Shown here: piece by piece, positions 6,683-12,014 of the stretch
Layout: every line of letters begins with the position of its first letter
How positions within the stretch are numbered: position 1 is the first letter of the stretch
From: Desulfobulbaceae bacterium
GTDB taxonomy: Bacteria > Desulfobacterota > Desulfobulbia > Desulfobulbales > Desulfurivibrionaceae
Reading direction: 5' to 3'
DNA: 12,319 nucleotides
Assembly: GCA_003517965.1 (NCBI GenBank)
Contig: DOZO01000043.1
Location: 590 to 12,908 of the forward strand
Program-made: the position numbers and the translations under genes
The notes under the pieces: model-generated
What the model was told of the DNA's origin: nothing
Database searches by the model: none
What the model saw: the letters and a program-made list of their open reading frames with translations, nothing else

Positions 6683-6931
6683 CTAAAGTTGTTCGATATT
6701 CTGCCTGAGCTGGCCGATCTGAATCCCCAGCGAAACGCACTGCTTGCCGTCCATGCATTCCTGCGCCTCGGATTCTTCGAGAAAGGTCTTGAGTTCGTGT
6801 TTGCCTTTCTTGAGGTCGACAACCCAGGCCTTGTTGTTCCCATCGTAATCAACCATAAGATTGATGCCGCAGGCGCCGATTTCCGGAAAAACCGCCTTGA
6901 TCTTCTCGCACAGATCCTCTTTGGTAGGCAT
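6683..6931 (-). CDS. Small four-cysteine protein of unknown function, 82 aa
   Basis: This is the first gene of the redox cluster. I cannot name a family. The protein is small, soluble and compact-looking, with an N-terminal helix (KEDLCEKIKAVFPEIG), a probable beta hairpin (INLMVDYDGNNKAWVVDL), and a second half (KHELKTFLEESEAQECMDGKQCVSLGIQIGQL) holding C59 and C65; C8 and C21 are in the first half. The four cysteines could form disulfides or bind a metal. The ATG at 6931 has a strong AGGAGG Shine-Dalgarno and lies 38 nt downstream of the expected start of a promoter at 6976..7004. It is followed after 72 nt by the UxxC thioredoxin-like gene, making it a plausible substrate or partner of that protein. 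This is inference from position only. Confidence 0.8.
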   Translation of the reverse strand: MPTKEDLCEKIKAVFPEIGACGINLMVDYDGNNKAWVVDLKKGKHELKTFLEESEAQECMDGKQCVSLGIQIGQLRQNIEQL

Positions 6932-6975
6932 GATGTCTCCTCCTCTTGCTCGGTTATTCTGAAGCCTTTTATTTT

Positions 6976-7004
6976 GTTGTAGGCCTTCTGAAACGGGATG
7001 TCAA
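6976..7004 (-). promoter_or_regulatory. Sigma70-type promoter for the redox cluster
   Basis: On the minus strand TTGACA (7004..6999) is a perfect -35 box. It is followed after 17 nt by TACAAC (6981..6976), a 4/6 match to TATAAT, then an A-rich stretch. Transcription would start near 6969, about 38 nt before the 82-residue gene. The repeats TTCTGAA at 6957..6963 and 6986..6992 and an imperfect inverted pair (GAAGCC and GGCCTTC) flank the -10 region and could bind a regulator. Confidence 0.6.
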
Positions 7005-7067
7005 GAGGTGGTGGGAAATTACCCCAAAGGCTTATCCGGGGAGGGATTTCGGGGCAGATGGCTCTTT

Positions 7068-7098
7068 GCGGAGAGGCAAAAAACGCTGGGCTCTCCGC
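7068..7098 (-). terminator. Strong hairpin downstream of pyrF, probable transcript end
   Basis: GCGGAGAG (7068-7075) and CTCTCCGC (7091-7098) form a perfect 8-bp GC-rich stem with a 15-nt loop, 47 nt after the pyrF stop codon. Flanking TCTTT and AAAAGA can extend it with a small bulge. On the minus strand a run of six T lies in the loop, not after the stem, so it is not a textbook intrinsic terminator. It may be a Rho-assisted end or an mRNA-stabilising hairpin. It separates the LPS/pyrF genes from the promoter of the redox cluster. Confidence 0.45.
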
Positions 7099-7145
7099 GA
7101 AAAGAGAAGTGGAAAGGAGGGCGATTCTGAAATTCTAATGACCGA

Positions 7146-7853
7146 CTACTGAAGAGCCTGGACAATCTCCTGCTGCATGGCCTCAATGACCGCAACGGGA
7201 TCAACAGCCCTGGAGATGGGCCGACCCACGACTACCTGATCGGCACCGCTTTCAATGGCGCGACCGGCAGTCATAATCCGGGTCTGATCGTCGGCGGTGT
7301 CGAGCACATTGGCGCCAGGTCTGATCCCTGGCGTAACCACTAACAGCTTCCCGCCAAGCCCGGCCCGTAGCCGAGCCGCCTCAAGGCCGGAAGAGACCAC
7401 CCCATCGCAACCCAGTTCCAGCGCCCGTTTGGCCCGAAAATAAACCAGGTCTTCAATGGACTGAGTCATGCCCATGGCCCGCAGGTCTTCTTCGCCAAAG
7501 CTGGTAAGCACGGTCACGGCCAGCAGCTTGATCTCCCCCTTTTCCTCCAGCGCCGCCCGAATGATCGGGTCATTGCCATGAACAGTGGCCAGGCTCACCC
7601 CGTGTTTCCTGAGTTGAGCCATGGCCAGCTTGACGGTTTCCGGAATATCGAAAAACTTGAGATCAAGCATTACCTTGTGGCCCCGGTCAACCAGCCAGTC
7701 AACAGTGTTGAACCAGTCGGCCATAAAGAGCTGCAAGCCTACCTTGTAATAGCCCAGATGGGACTCGGTCTTTTTCACCAGCTCCCGGGCCTGCTCCGAC
7801 GTCTCCACATCGAGAGCCAGAATGATCTTTTCTTTCAAGGGAATATTTTTCAT
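7146..7853 (-). CDS. pyrF: Orotidine 5'-phosphate decarboxylase
   Basis: PyrF converts OMP to UMP, the last step of de novo pyrimidine synthesis. The 235-residue length is typical. The TIM-barrel active-site residues are visible: ALDV (D15), YKVG (K37) and the diagnostic LDLKFFDIP, with D64, K66 and D69 forming the Lys-Asp network. VTPGIRP and the phosphate-binding VVGRPISRAVDP lie near the C-terminus. The ATG at 7853 has AAGG 6 nt upstream. It starts 33 nt after the lptC stop, so it is probably cotranscribed with kdsA-kdsC-lptC. In many related genomes lptA and lptB occupy this place, so pyrF here is a small rearrangement. No unusual features were seen in the protein. Confidence 0.96.
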   Translation of the reverse strand: MKNIPLKEKIILALDVETSEQARELVKKTESHLGYYKVGLQLFMADWFNTVDWLVDRGHKVMLDLKFFDIPETVKLAMAQLRKHGVSLATVHGNDPIIRAALEEKGEIKLLAVTVLTSFGEEDLRAMGMTQSIEDLVYFRAKRALELGCDGVVSSGLEAARLRAGLGGKLLVVTPGIRPGANVLDTADDQTRIMTAGRAIESGADQVVVGRPISRAVDPVAVIEAMQQEIVQALQ

Positions 7854-7886
7854 ACGCTACCTTTTTCCTTCTACCTTGCCTCAGCC

Positions 7887-8462
7887 CTATCGGATATCCA
7901 CCTGCACCCGACCGCGAATATCATAGGAATCCTGCTGCATATCATACACCATCCCCTTGCCATGGATGTCAATGCCTTTGCCTGTGATCTGTACCGGGGC
8001 CATGGTCGTGATCTCTCGGGTCTGCTCATCATAGTTGAGAGTATCGGACTGAATCAGCATGCCATTCTCGGCCTGCACCTTGGCCCCGTTTCGGATGATG
8101 AGGTTCTTTTTCTTGCTGTTATATTCGCCCTTCTTACCGGTGATCACGAACCTGCGCTCGGCATTTTTAAAAACCTGCGCCTCCACCGTTGCGAGCTGCA
8201 TTCGATCCTGATCTTCCCCCGAATAAAGCCGCTTAGCCTTAATCTGCCAATCCCGCACCCCATTTTTCAGTTGTGAAAACAAGATCCCCTCCATACTGAA
8301 ACCAGCACCGGTGGTCTCTGCCTGAGACGCAGCAAAAGTGGGGCCAAGGTTCATACCGCCACGTGGAACCAGAACCCTGGTAAAGACCCCGCCCCATACC
8401 GGCCAGGAAAGCAACAAGGTCACAGGCAATAACCAGAGGATATTCCGATAGCCGCTCATCAT
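7887..8462 (-). CDS. lptC: LPS export protein LptC
   Basis: This 191-residue bitopic inner-membrane protein of the Lpt system receives LPS from the LptB2FG transporter and passes it to LptA. One N-terminal membrane segment (about residues 8-27, ILWLLPVTLLLSWPVWGG) leads into a periplasmic beta-jellyroll. The second half shows the LptC/OstA pattern of repeated strands, for example KKGEYNSKKKNLIIRNGAKV, LIQSDTLNYDEQTREI and GKGIDIHGKGMVYDM. There is no lipobox. The ATG at 8462 overlaps the kdsC stop in an ATGATGA arrangement, and a second ATG at 8459 is equally possible. Neither lptA nor lptB follows; pyrF does. Length and topology match the family, whose sequence conservation is low. Confidence 0.88.
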   Translation of the reverse strand: MMSGYRNILWLLPVTLLLSWPVWGGVFTRVLVPRGGMNLGPTFAASQAETTGAGFSMEGILFSQLKNGVRDWQIKAKRLYSGEDQDRMQLATVEAQVFKNAERRFVITGKKGEYNSKKKNLIIRNGAKVQAENGMLIQSDTLNYDEQTREITTMAPVQITGKGIDIHGKGMVYDMQQDSYDIRGRVQVDIR

Positions 8463-9094
8463 CGCAGGTACCGCCCAAGCAGTTCTTCCCGCTGCCCCCT
8501 AGCTTCGATGATCAAGTCGCACACCTCCCGCACCGCCCCTCGGCCCCCTTCCCGCCTGGTTACATAATGGACAACCGCCTTGACCTCGGCCACGGCATCA
8601 GCCACCGTTACCGCCAGGCCGACCCGGCTGAGCAGGGGCAGATCAAGCCAGTCATCCCCCATGTAAGCGACCTCCTTGGCGACAAGCTGCTGCTCGGCAA
8701 GAATCCGGGCAAAAATATCGATCTTGTTGCGCACCCCCTGATAAACATGGGCCAGCTTCAAATCCTGGGCCCGACGCTGCACCGCCTCGGAGCTGCGGGC
8801 CGTAATCAGGCCCACCTCCACCCCGGCCTCCTGCAAAAGGCGAATGCCAAAGCCGTCCTTGGTGTTAAAGGATTTCAATTCGCTGCCGGACTGGGCATAA
8901 ACCACGGAACCATCGGTGAGTACCCCGTCCACATCCAGAAGCAGCAGGCGGATTTCCTTGGCCAGCGGCAGGCAGTTGCGCCAGACATAGCCGCGCTCGT
9001 CCTGTTCGGTGCGGGCCAAGGCCCGTTGCCGCAAGCCCGCCATAACCTCACAGTCGGAAGGATATTTACCGCCGCAGGAGCCGAGGTCGCTCAT
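8459..9094 (-). CDS. kdsC: 3-deoxy-D-manno-octulosonate 8-phosphate phosphatase KdsC
   Basis: KdsC removes phosphate from Kdo-8-phosphate to give Kdo for the LPS inner core. It is a C0-type HAD phosphatase. The protein shows LLLDVDGVLTDG (nucleophile D54 and acid D56), ITARSS (T98), K124 and GDDWLDLP (D147, D148 and D151), and ends with the KdsC tail REGGRGAVREVCDLI, which closes the neighbouring active site in the tetramer. At 211 residues it is about 25-40 longer than usual; the excess is an N-terminal extension of about 45 residues before the first strand. The ATG at 9094 overlaps the kdsA stop by 4 nt and has a strong GGGGAGG Shine-Dalgarno, so the extension is probably real. Operon partners are kdsA and lptC. 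Confidence 0.94.
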   Translation of the reverse strand: MSDLGSCGGKYPSDCEVMAGLRQRALARTEQDERGYVWRNCLPLAKEIRLLLLDVDGVLTDGSVVYAQSGSELKSFNTKDGFGIRLLQEAGVEVGLITARSSEAVQRRAQDLKLAHVYQGVRNKIDIFARILAEQQLVAKEVAYMGDDWLDLPLLSRVGLAVTVADAVAEVKAVVHYVTRREGGRGAVREVCDLIIEARGQREELLGRYLR

Positions 9095-9933
9095 GGGCCG
9101 ACCTCCCCCATCTGACGCTGGACAAGGGTATGAATCTCCAAGAGATGAGCGAGCAAGGGCTCCACCGCCTTAATCGGCATGGAATTGGGCCCGTCGCAAA
9201 GGGCCTTGGCCGGATCGGGATGGATCTCCATGAACAGACCATCGATCCCGGCTGCCACCGCCGCCCTGGCCAGGGTTGGGATAAACTCGCGCTGGCCACC
9301 GGAGCTGCCCCCTGCCCCGCCTGGTAGCTGGACACTATGGGTCGCGTCATAAATAACCGGACAACCAAAAGAGCGCATCACCGGCAGGGCGCGCATATCA
9401 ACAACCAGGTTATTGTAACCAAAGGTGGTGCCACGCTCCATGAGCATCAATCGATTCTTGGCCACTGCGTTGATCTTGCTCACCGCGTGCCGCATATCCC
9501 AAGGCGAGACAAACTGGCCTTTCTTGAGACTCACCACCTTGCCACTTTGCGCCGCAGCCACCAGCAGATCAGTCTGCCGACAGAGAAAAGCGGGAATCTG
9601 CAAGACATCCAACACCTCGGCGGCCGGTCCCACCTGAGCCACCTCATGCACATCGGCAACCACCGGCACCCCTAAATCCCGGCGGATATCAGCCAGGATG
9701 CGCAGACCCTCTACCAGGCCTGGGCCACGAAAAGAATCAAGGGAGGTGCGGTTGGCCTTGTCGAAAGAGGCCTTGAATATGTAGGAGATACCCAGCCGAC
9801 CGCAGATCTCCTTAAGCCCTGCGGCGACCTCGCGGCACAGATCGGCCGATTCGATAACACACGGCCCGCCAATCAACAAAAAAGGCCGGTTGGGGCCGAC
9901 CTCAAAAAAACCGGGAATGGAAACAGGCTCCAC
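9091..9933 (-). CDS. kdsA: Kdo-8-phosphate synthase, metal-dependent type (KdsA)
   Basis: KdsA condenses phosphoenolpyruvate with D-arabinose 5-phosphate to Kdo-8-phosphate in the cytoplasm. The start chosen is the GTG at 9933, which has AAGGAG 7 nt upstream and gives 280 residues, the usual length. A TTG at 9960 would add nine residues and has no RBS. Motifs seen are LIGGPCVIES, FKASFDKANRTS, ERGTTFGYNNLVVDMR, DATHSVQLPGG and FMEIHPDPAKALCDGPNS. The GGPC Cys (C25) with H199, E236 and D247 is the metal ligand set of class II enzymes (as in Aquifex); class I enzymes have Asn in place of the Cys. So a divalent-metal-dependent enzyme is predicted. Its stop overlaps the kdsC start (ATGA). Confidence 0.95.
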   Translation of the reverse strand: MEPVSIPGFFEVGPNRPFLLIGGPCVIESADLCREVAAGLKEICGRLGISYIFKASFDKANRTSLDSFRGPGLVEGLRILADIRRDLGVPVVADVHEVAQVGPAAEVLDVLQIPAFLCRQTDLLVAAAQSGKVVSLKKGQFVSPWDMRHAVSKINAVAKNRLMLMERGTTFGYNNLVVDMRALPVMRSFGCPVIYDATHSVQLPGGAGGSSGGQREFIPTLARAAVAAGIDGLFMEIHPDPAKALCDGPNSMPIKAVEPLLAHLLEIHTLVQRQMGEVGP

Positions 9934-9944
9934 TTTTGCTCTCC

Positions 9945-10013
9945 TTACAGTAAGGCCCAAGGGGCAATCTTGATAAACTTGCCAAAAGGGAAAGAGGATG
10001 CATCCTTGGGCAT
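9945..10013 (-). CDS. Possible 22-codon leader ORF before kdsA
   Basis: An ATG at 10013, with AAGG 8 nt upstream, opens a 22-residue frame that begins MPKDASSFPFGKFIKIAP and ends with a TAA lying inside the kdsA Shine-Dalgarno (GTAAGGAG). Translation ending there could couple to the kdsA GTG start. It may equally be chance or the remnant of a larger gene cut off by the island next door. No family was recognised. Confidence 0.25.
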   Translation of the reverse strand: MPKDASSFPFGKFIKIAPWALL

Positions 10014-10023
10014 CCGCTCACCC

Positions 10024-10053
10024 TTGATAATGATGGCCGGAAATGTTAGTCAA
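10024..10053 (-). promoter_or_regulatory. Candidate promoter for kdsA-kdsC-lptC-pyrF
   Basis: On the minus strand TTGACT (10053..10048) is followed after 18 nt by TATCAA (10029..10024), about 90 nt upstream of the kdsA start. The -35 matches 5/6 and the -10 matches 4/6. The block needs a local promoter because the accessory island cuts it off from pyrG. This is a pattern match only. Confidence 0.35.
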
Positions 10054-10086
10054 CAAATCAACAATGGCCTCTAACGCCCTATTCAG

Positions 10087-10773
10087 CTATGACCGTGAAA
10101 CTGGACGTGCTGTCGGTTGAACGAACATCACGATAGTCTCAATCTCTTCAAGCGTCGTGTCGAACCATTCGGTTCCTGGTGCCTTACACTTTGAGCCTCT
10201 TGCTTCCAGCGTCGAATGGATTGCATCTTCGATGGCAGCAACCCTCTGGACCTCCCATGTTTTAATTACCAAAGGATATTCAAAGCAGCAAGTCTGTTTG
10301 CATTGCTGCTTAACTCTCGCATCAGTATCGCCAGTCGTAGTTAATCCGACCTTGATTGGGAATTTGCCGTCATTCTTCATTATTGAGGGGAAGGAATAGG
10401 CGTAGATGATGCCAGAATCGTTCGAATCGATATCAGTGGCAACGGCATCCGCTTCAGCTAATTCCTCGTCGATTGAGATGTTCCTGAACTGCCCGCTGCC
10501 AAGGTTTTCGAAGACCCGCAGGCCCTCGGCCAGAAAGGGGATGTAAAACCCGAAGATGTTACTCATCTTCTCCGTCACGTCTGATGTCGCTTTTTTGATA
10601 CGAATTTCCAACTGCTCCGGCGTATAAGTCTCCGAAAGCAATCGCTTGGAAACCTCACGAAGAAGGAACAGTTCGTCTCCGCGGTCGCGAACTATCTCCG
10701 CTATGTGCGGAAGCAGCTCGTATCGGGCTGCTTTGTAAACGTAGGAACGTGTTGGCTCGAATTGAATAGTCAT
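10087..10773 (-). CDS. GIY-YIG nuclease-like protein (T5orf172/MUG113 type)
   Basis: This is a 228-residue protein. The C-terminal half (about 120-215) looks like a GIY-YIG domain: GIIYAYSFPS, then PIKVGLTTTGDTDARVKQQ (KVG in the place of YIG; the catalytic Arg could be R153), and IEDAIHSTLE (E182 as the metal-binding Glu), followed by GTEWFDTTLEEI, an ending typical of T5orf172 domains in phage and mobile-element proteins. The N-terminal half (about 15-90) is helical and may be a winged-helix or DNA-recognition domain. The ATG at 10773 has only a weak GAGA Shine-Dalgarno. It lies in the island between pyrG and kdsA and has no obvious partner gene such as a methyltransferase. A defence, restriction or homing role is conceivable but unproven. 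Confidence 0.75.
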   Translation of the reverse strand: MTIQFEPTRSYVYKAARYELLPHIAEIVRDRGDELFLLREVSKRLLSETYTPEQLEIRIKKATSDVTEKMSNIFGFYIPFLAEGLRVFENLGSGQFRNISIDEELAEADAVATDIDSNDSGIIYAYSFPSIMKNDGKFPIKVGLTTTGDTDARVKQQCKQTCCFEYPLVIKTWEVQRVAAIEDAIHSTLEARGSKCKAPGTEWFDTTLEEIETIVMFVQPTARPVSRS

Positions 10774-10860
10774 GTCTCGATAGTAGAAGATTTTCGTTAG
10801 AGTCGTTAGGGGGTGAACGGAGAGGTGTAAACGGGGGGCACTGTTAATTTGTTGGCTATC

Positions 10861-11229
10861 TCAACACTCACAGCCACTATCCCTCTTTCTTTCCTGCCAG
10901 TAGTTCGGATCACGATGCAGATGCATTACCGCAATCACTTCGATTTTATCAGGTCGATCACGAAAAAGAACCCCGAAAGGAAATATCTTTGTAAGGCACC
11001 GCTGAACATCGAGTTCCACAACAGGATATAAAGCTGAGTTGAGCAGCTTGTCTGCTCAAACGAAACTTATACCCCTTGGGTGCAAACTCGGGTTCAACAA
11101 AATGCGATTAATAGCGTCCTGCACTGCGGCAAGAAATCGCCTGCCGAGATCACCTTGCTGAGCCTCGTAATAGGCTGCTGCTTCAAGCATCTCGGTTTCG
11201 GCATCTTCCTGAAAAACAACCGCTTTCAT
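10861..11229 (-). pseudogene. ParE/RelE-family toxin gene interrupted by an in-frame TGA within a short insertion
   Basis: From ATG 11229 the frame reads MKAVVFQEDAETEMLEAAAY through a ParE-like first half (YYEAQQGDLGRRFLAAVQDA, then ILLNPSLHPRG), meets TGA at 11056..11058, and continues in the same frame. The second half is equally typical: VQRCLTKIFPFGVLFRDRPD, then VIAVMHLHRDPNYW, with a stop at 10861. Removing 14 codons (11029..11070) would join LHPRG to YPVVELDVQRC, which matches the usual spacing of the family, so a roughly 42-bp insertion carrying the TGA is inferred. The start overlaps the antitoxin stop by 4 nt (ATGA), the usual module layout. The toxin would have been an mRNA interferase or gyrase-type inhibitor. 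It is probably inactive. Confidence 0.8.
11029..11070 (-). repeat. About 42-bp palindromic insertion in the parE-like gene; contains repeat copy 2
   Basis: The segment holds a hairpin of TTGAGCAG (11039-11046) and CTGCTCAA (11052-11059) around CTTGT, and is bounded by TATA on each side. Its 11029..11050 part is the exact reverse complement of 22..43. It brings the TGA that interrupts the toxin. The insertion is inferred from family spacing; the palindrome and shared 22 bases are read directly. Confidence 0.55.
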
Positions 11230-11453
11230 GCAAGCGACGCATAGGCGTTTTTGAATACTGTATCGGCATCGCGCAGCCGGTCGGTGGAATTGTCAATTTC
11301 GACGCAACGGCGCCGGATTTCTACTTGCCATGCTGCCGACAGGGGGTAGTCTTGAACATCGAGACTCTCGATAAGTTTCTCTGCCACAAACGCCCTTAGT
11401 GCCGGAGGGAGCCCCATAGCCTCATTCATGATTTTTTCTACTTTGGCAGCCAT
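11226..11453 (-). CDS. Antitoxin of the addiction-module family (PF09720-like)
   Basis: This 75-residue protein has the pattern of PF09720 antitoxins (addiction module component, TIGR02574 type). It has an N-terminal helix (KVEKIMNEAMGLPPALRAFV), AEKLIESLD in the middle, and a C-terminal part (WQVEIRRRCVEIDNST) that normally wraps the ParE-like toxin. The start ATG at 11453 follows GGAG at 5 nt. Its stop overlaps the start of the broken toxin. With the toxin dead the antitoxin is an orphan, free to decay or to neutralise related toxins elsewhere. An 11-bp palindrome 35 nt upstream may be its operator. The family call rests on sequence pattern and on the toxin next door. Confidence 0.8.
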   Translation of the reverse strand: MAAKVEKIMNEAMGLPPALRAFVAEKLIESLDVQDYPLSAAWQVEIRRRCVEIDNSTDRLRDADTVFKNAYASLA

Positions 11454-11487
11454 ATATTCTCCACCTGACCGAAAAAACTTTCAACAC

Positions 11488-11498
11488 GCACAGTGTGC
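11488..11498. promoter_or_regulatory. Perfect 11-bp palindrome upstream of the antitoxin gene
   Basis: GCACAGTGTGC is a perfect palindrome around its central base, 35 nt upstream of the PF09720-like antitoxin. Toxin-antitoxin operons commonly autoregulate through such palindromes. The role is inferred; an 11-mer palindrome can also arise by chance. Confidence 0.3.
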
Positions 11499-11519
11499 CT
11501 CTTCCTCCGTCTGACCCCG

Positions 11520-11688
11520 TTAAAACAAAATCACCTCAAACTCCGGCAATTTCGCGGCATCAGCCATGATTATATCCGCGATAGCCAGAATGACCGCGCC
11601 TGTCTCCCTTGTGATCACATGGCGAATGGCGTTCATTGAGATACCATTTTGCCTGGGCACTGGTGTCCAAATAAATTCCACTGCTCAT
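11520..11688 (-). pseudogene. Remnant of a PIN-domain (VapC-type) toxin
   Basis: The ATG at 11688 overlaps the upstream antitoxin stop (ATGA) and opens IYLDTSAQAKWYLNE, the start of a PIN-domain RNase toxin with its first acidic residue (D8). After residue 19 the sequence stops resembling PIN and ends at a TGA (11560). Another frame then gives ADAAKLPEFEVILF with a TAA at 11520, which looks like the usual VapC tail. The whole spans 169 bp against about 400 for an intact gene. So the middle, with the remaining catalytic acids, is deleted and the ends are out of frame. It should be non-functional. The identification of the tail is less certain than that of the head. Confidence 0.65.
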
Positions 11689-11909
11689 CGTTCATCCCTG
11701 TCCATCCGGACAAGCTGTTCGCTACCGGCATCCAGATACGCGGATTTATCTCTGAGGGCTCTATGAGAGGGGATGACAAGTTCTCGGTTAAGCGGGAGAA
11801 GACGGGCTATTGCTTTTCCCCTTCTGGTAATGGTCACCTCGCCTTCCTGGGTCAAAATCTGCTCAAGATTCGACAATGATTGACGCGCTTCGCGGATAAA
11901 AAGTTGCAC
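11685..11909 (-). CDS. Phd/YefM-family antitoxin
   Basis: The core FIREARQSLSNLEQILTQEG followed by EVTITRRGKAIARLLPL is the Phd/YefM fold, a DNA-binding antitoxin whose C-terminal tail neutralises its toxin. GTG 11909 is chosen as start: it begins just before the conserved domain and has GGAG 11 nt upstream. A GTG at 11945 would add 12 residues but has no Shine-Dalgarno. The length is then 74 residues. The C-terminus (EQLVRMDRDER) runs into the PIN toxin remnant with a 4-nt overlap, so this was a Phd-PIN (VapBC-like) module. The antitoxin is intact while the toxin is not. Confidence 0.8.
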   Translation of the reverse strand: MQLFIREARQSLSNLEQILTQEGEVTITRRGKAIARLLPLNRELVIPSHRALRDKSAYLDAGSEQLVRMDRDER

Positions 11910-11985
11910 GCTGGCTATGGCTCCTTGCAATGATTGATGTGGCACATCATTAGCTATTTATTGCACATTAAAGGGAGAGCAAACC

Positions 11986-12014
11986 AAAAATCGTGGAGGC
12001 GGAGACAGCGCCCC
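11986..12014 (-). terminator. Weak candidate terminator after pyrG
   Basis: On the minus strand GGGGCG and CGCCTC (12014..11996) can pair as six base pairs with one G-U around a 7-nt loop, directly after the pyrG stop. This is followed four bases later by TTTTT. The stem is short, so it may be only a partial terminator. Confidence 0.3.

Noticed and set aside
7036..7060. G-rich run upstream of the redox promoter as a G-quadruplex.
   Set aside because: Only three good G-tracts are present; a fourth is just GG, so a stable quadruplex is not supported.
11056..11058. In-frame TGA of the parE-like gene as another selenocysteine codon.
   Set aside because: It does not align with a conserved Cys, ParE-type toxins have no redox role, and the TGA itself lies in the stem of the palindrome rather than upstream of a SECIS-like hairpin. 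An insertion explains it better.
11038..11061. Integron attC-like core sites (GTTGAGC and GCTCAAC-type matches) around the toxin-antitoxin genes.
   Set aside because: The two short cores are in the wrong order for an attC site, there is only one such place, and no array of repeats or integrase is visible.
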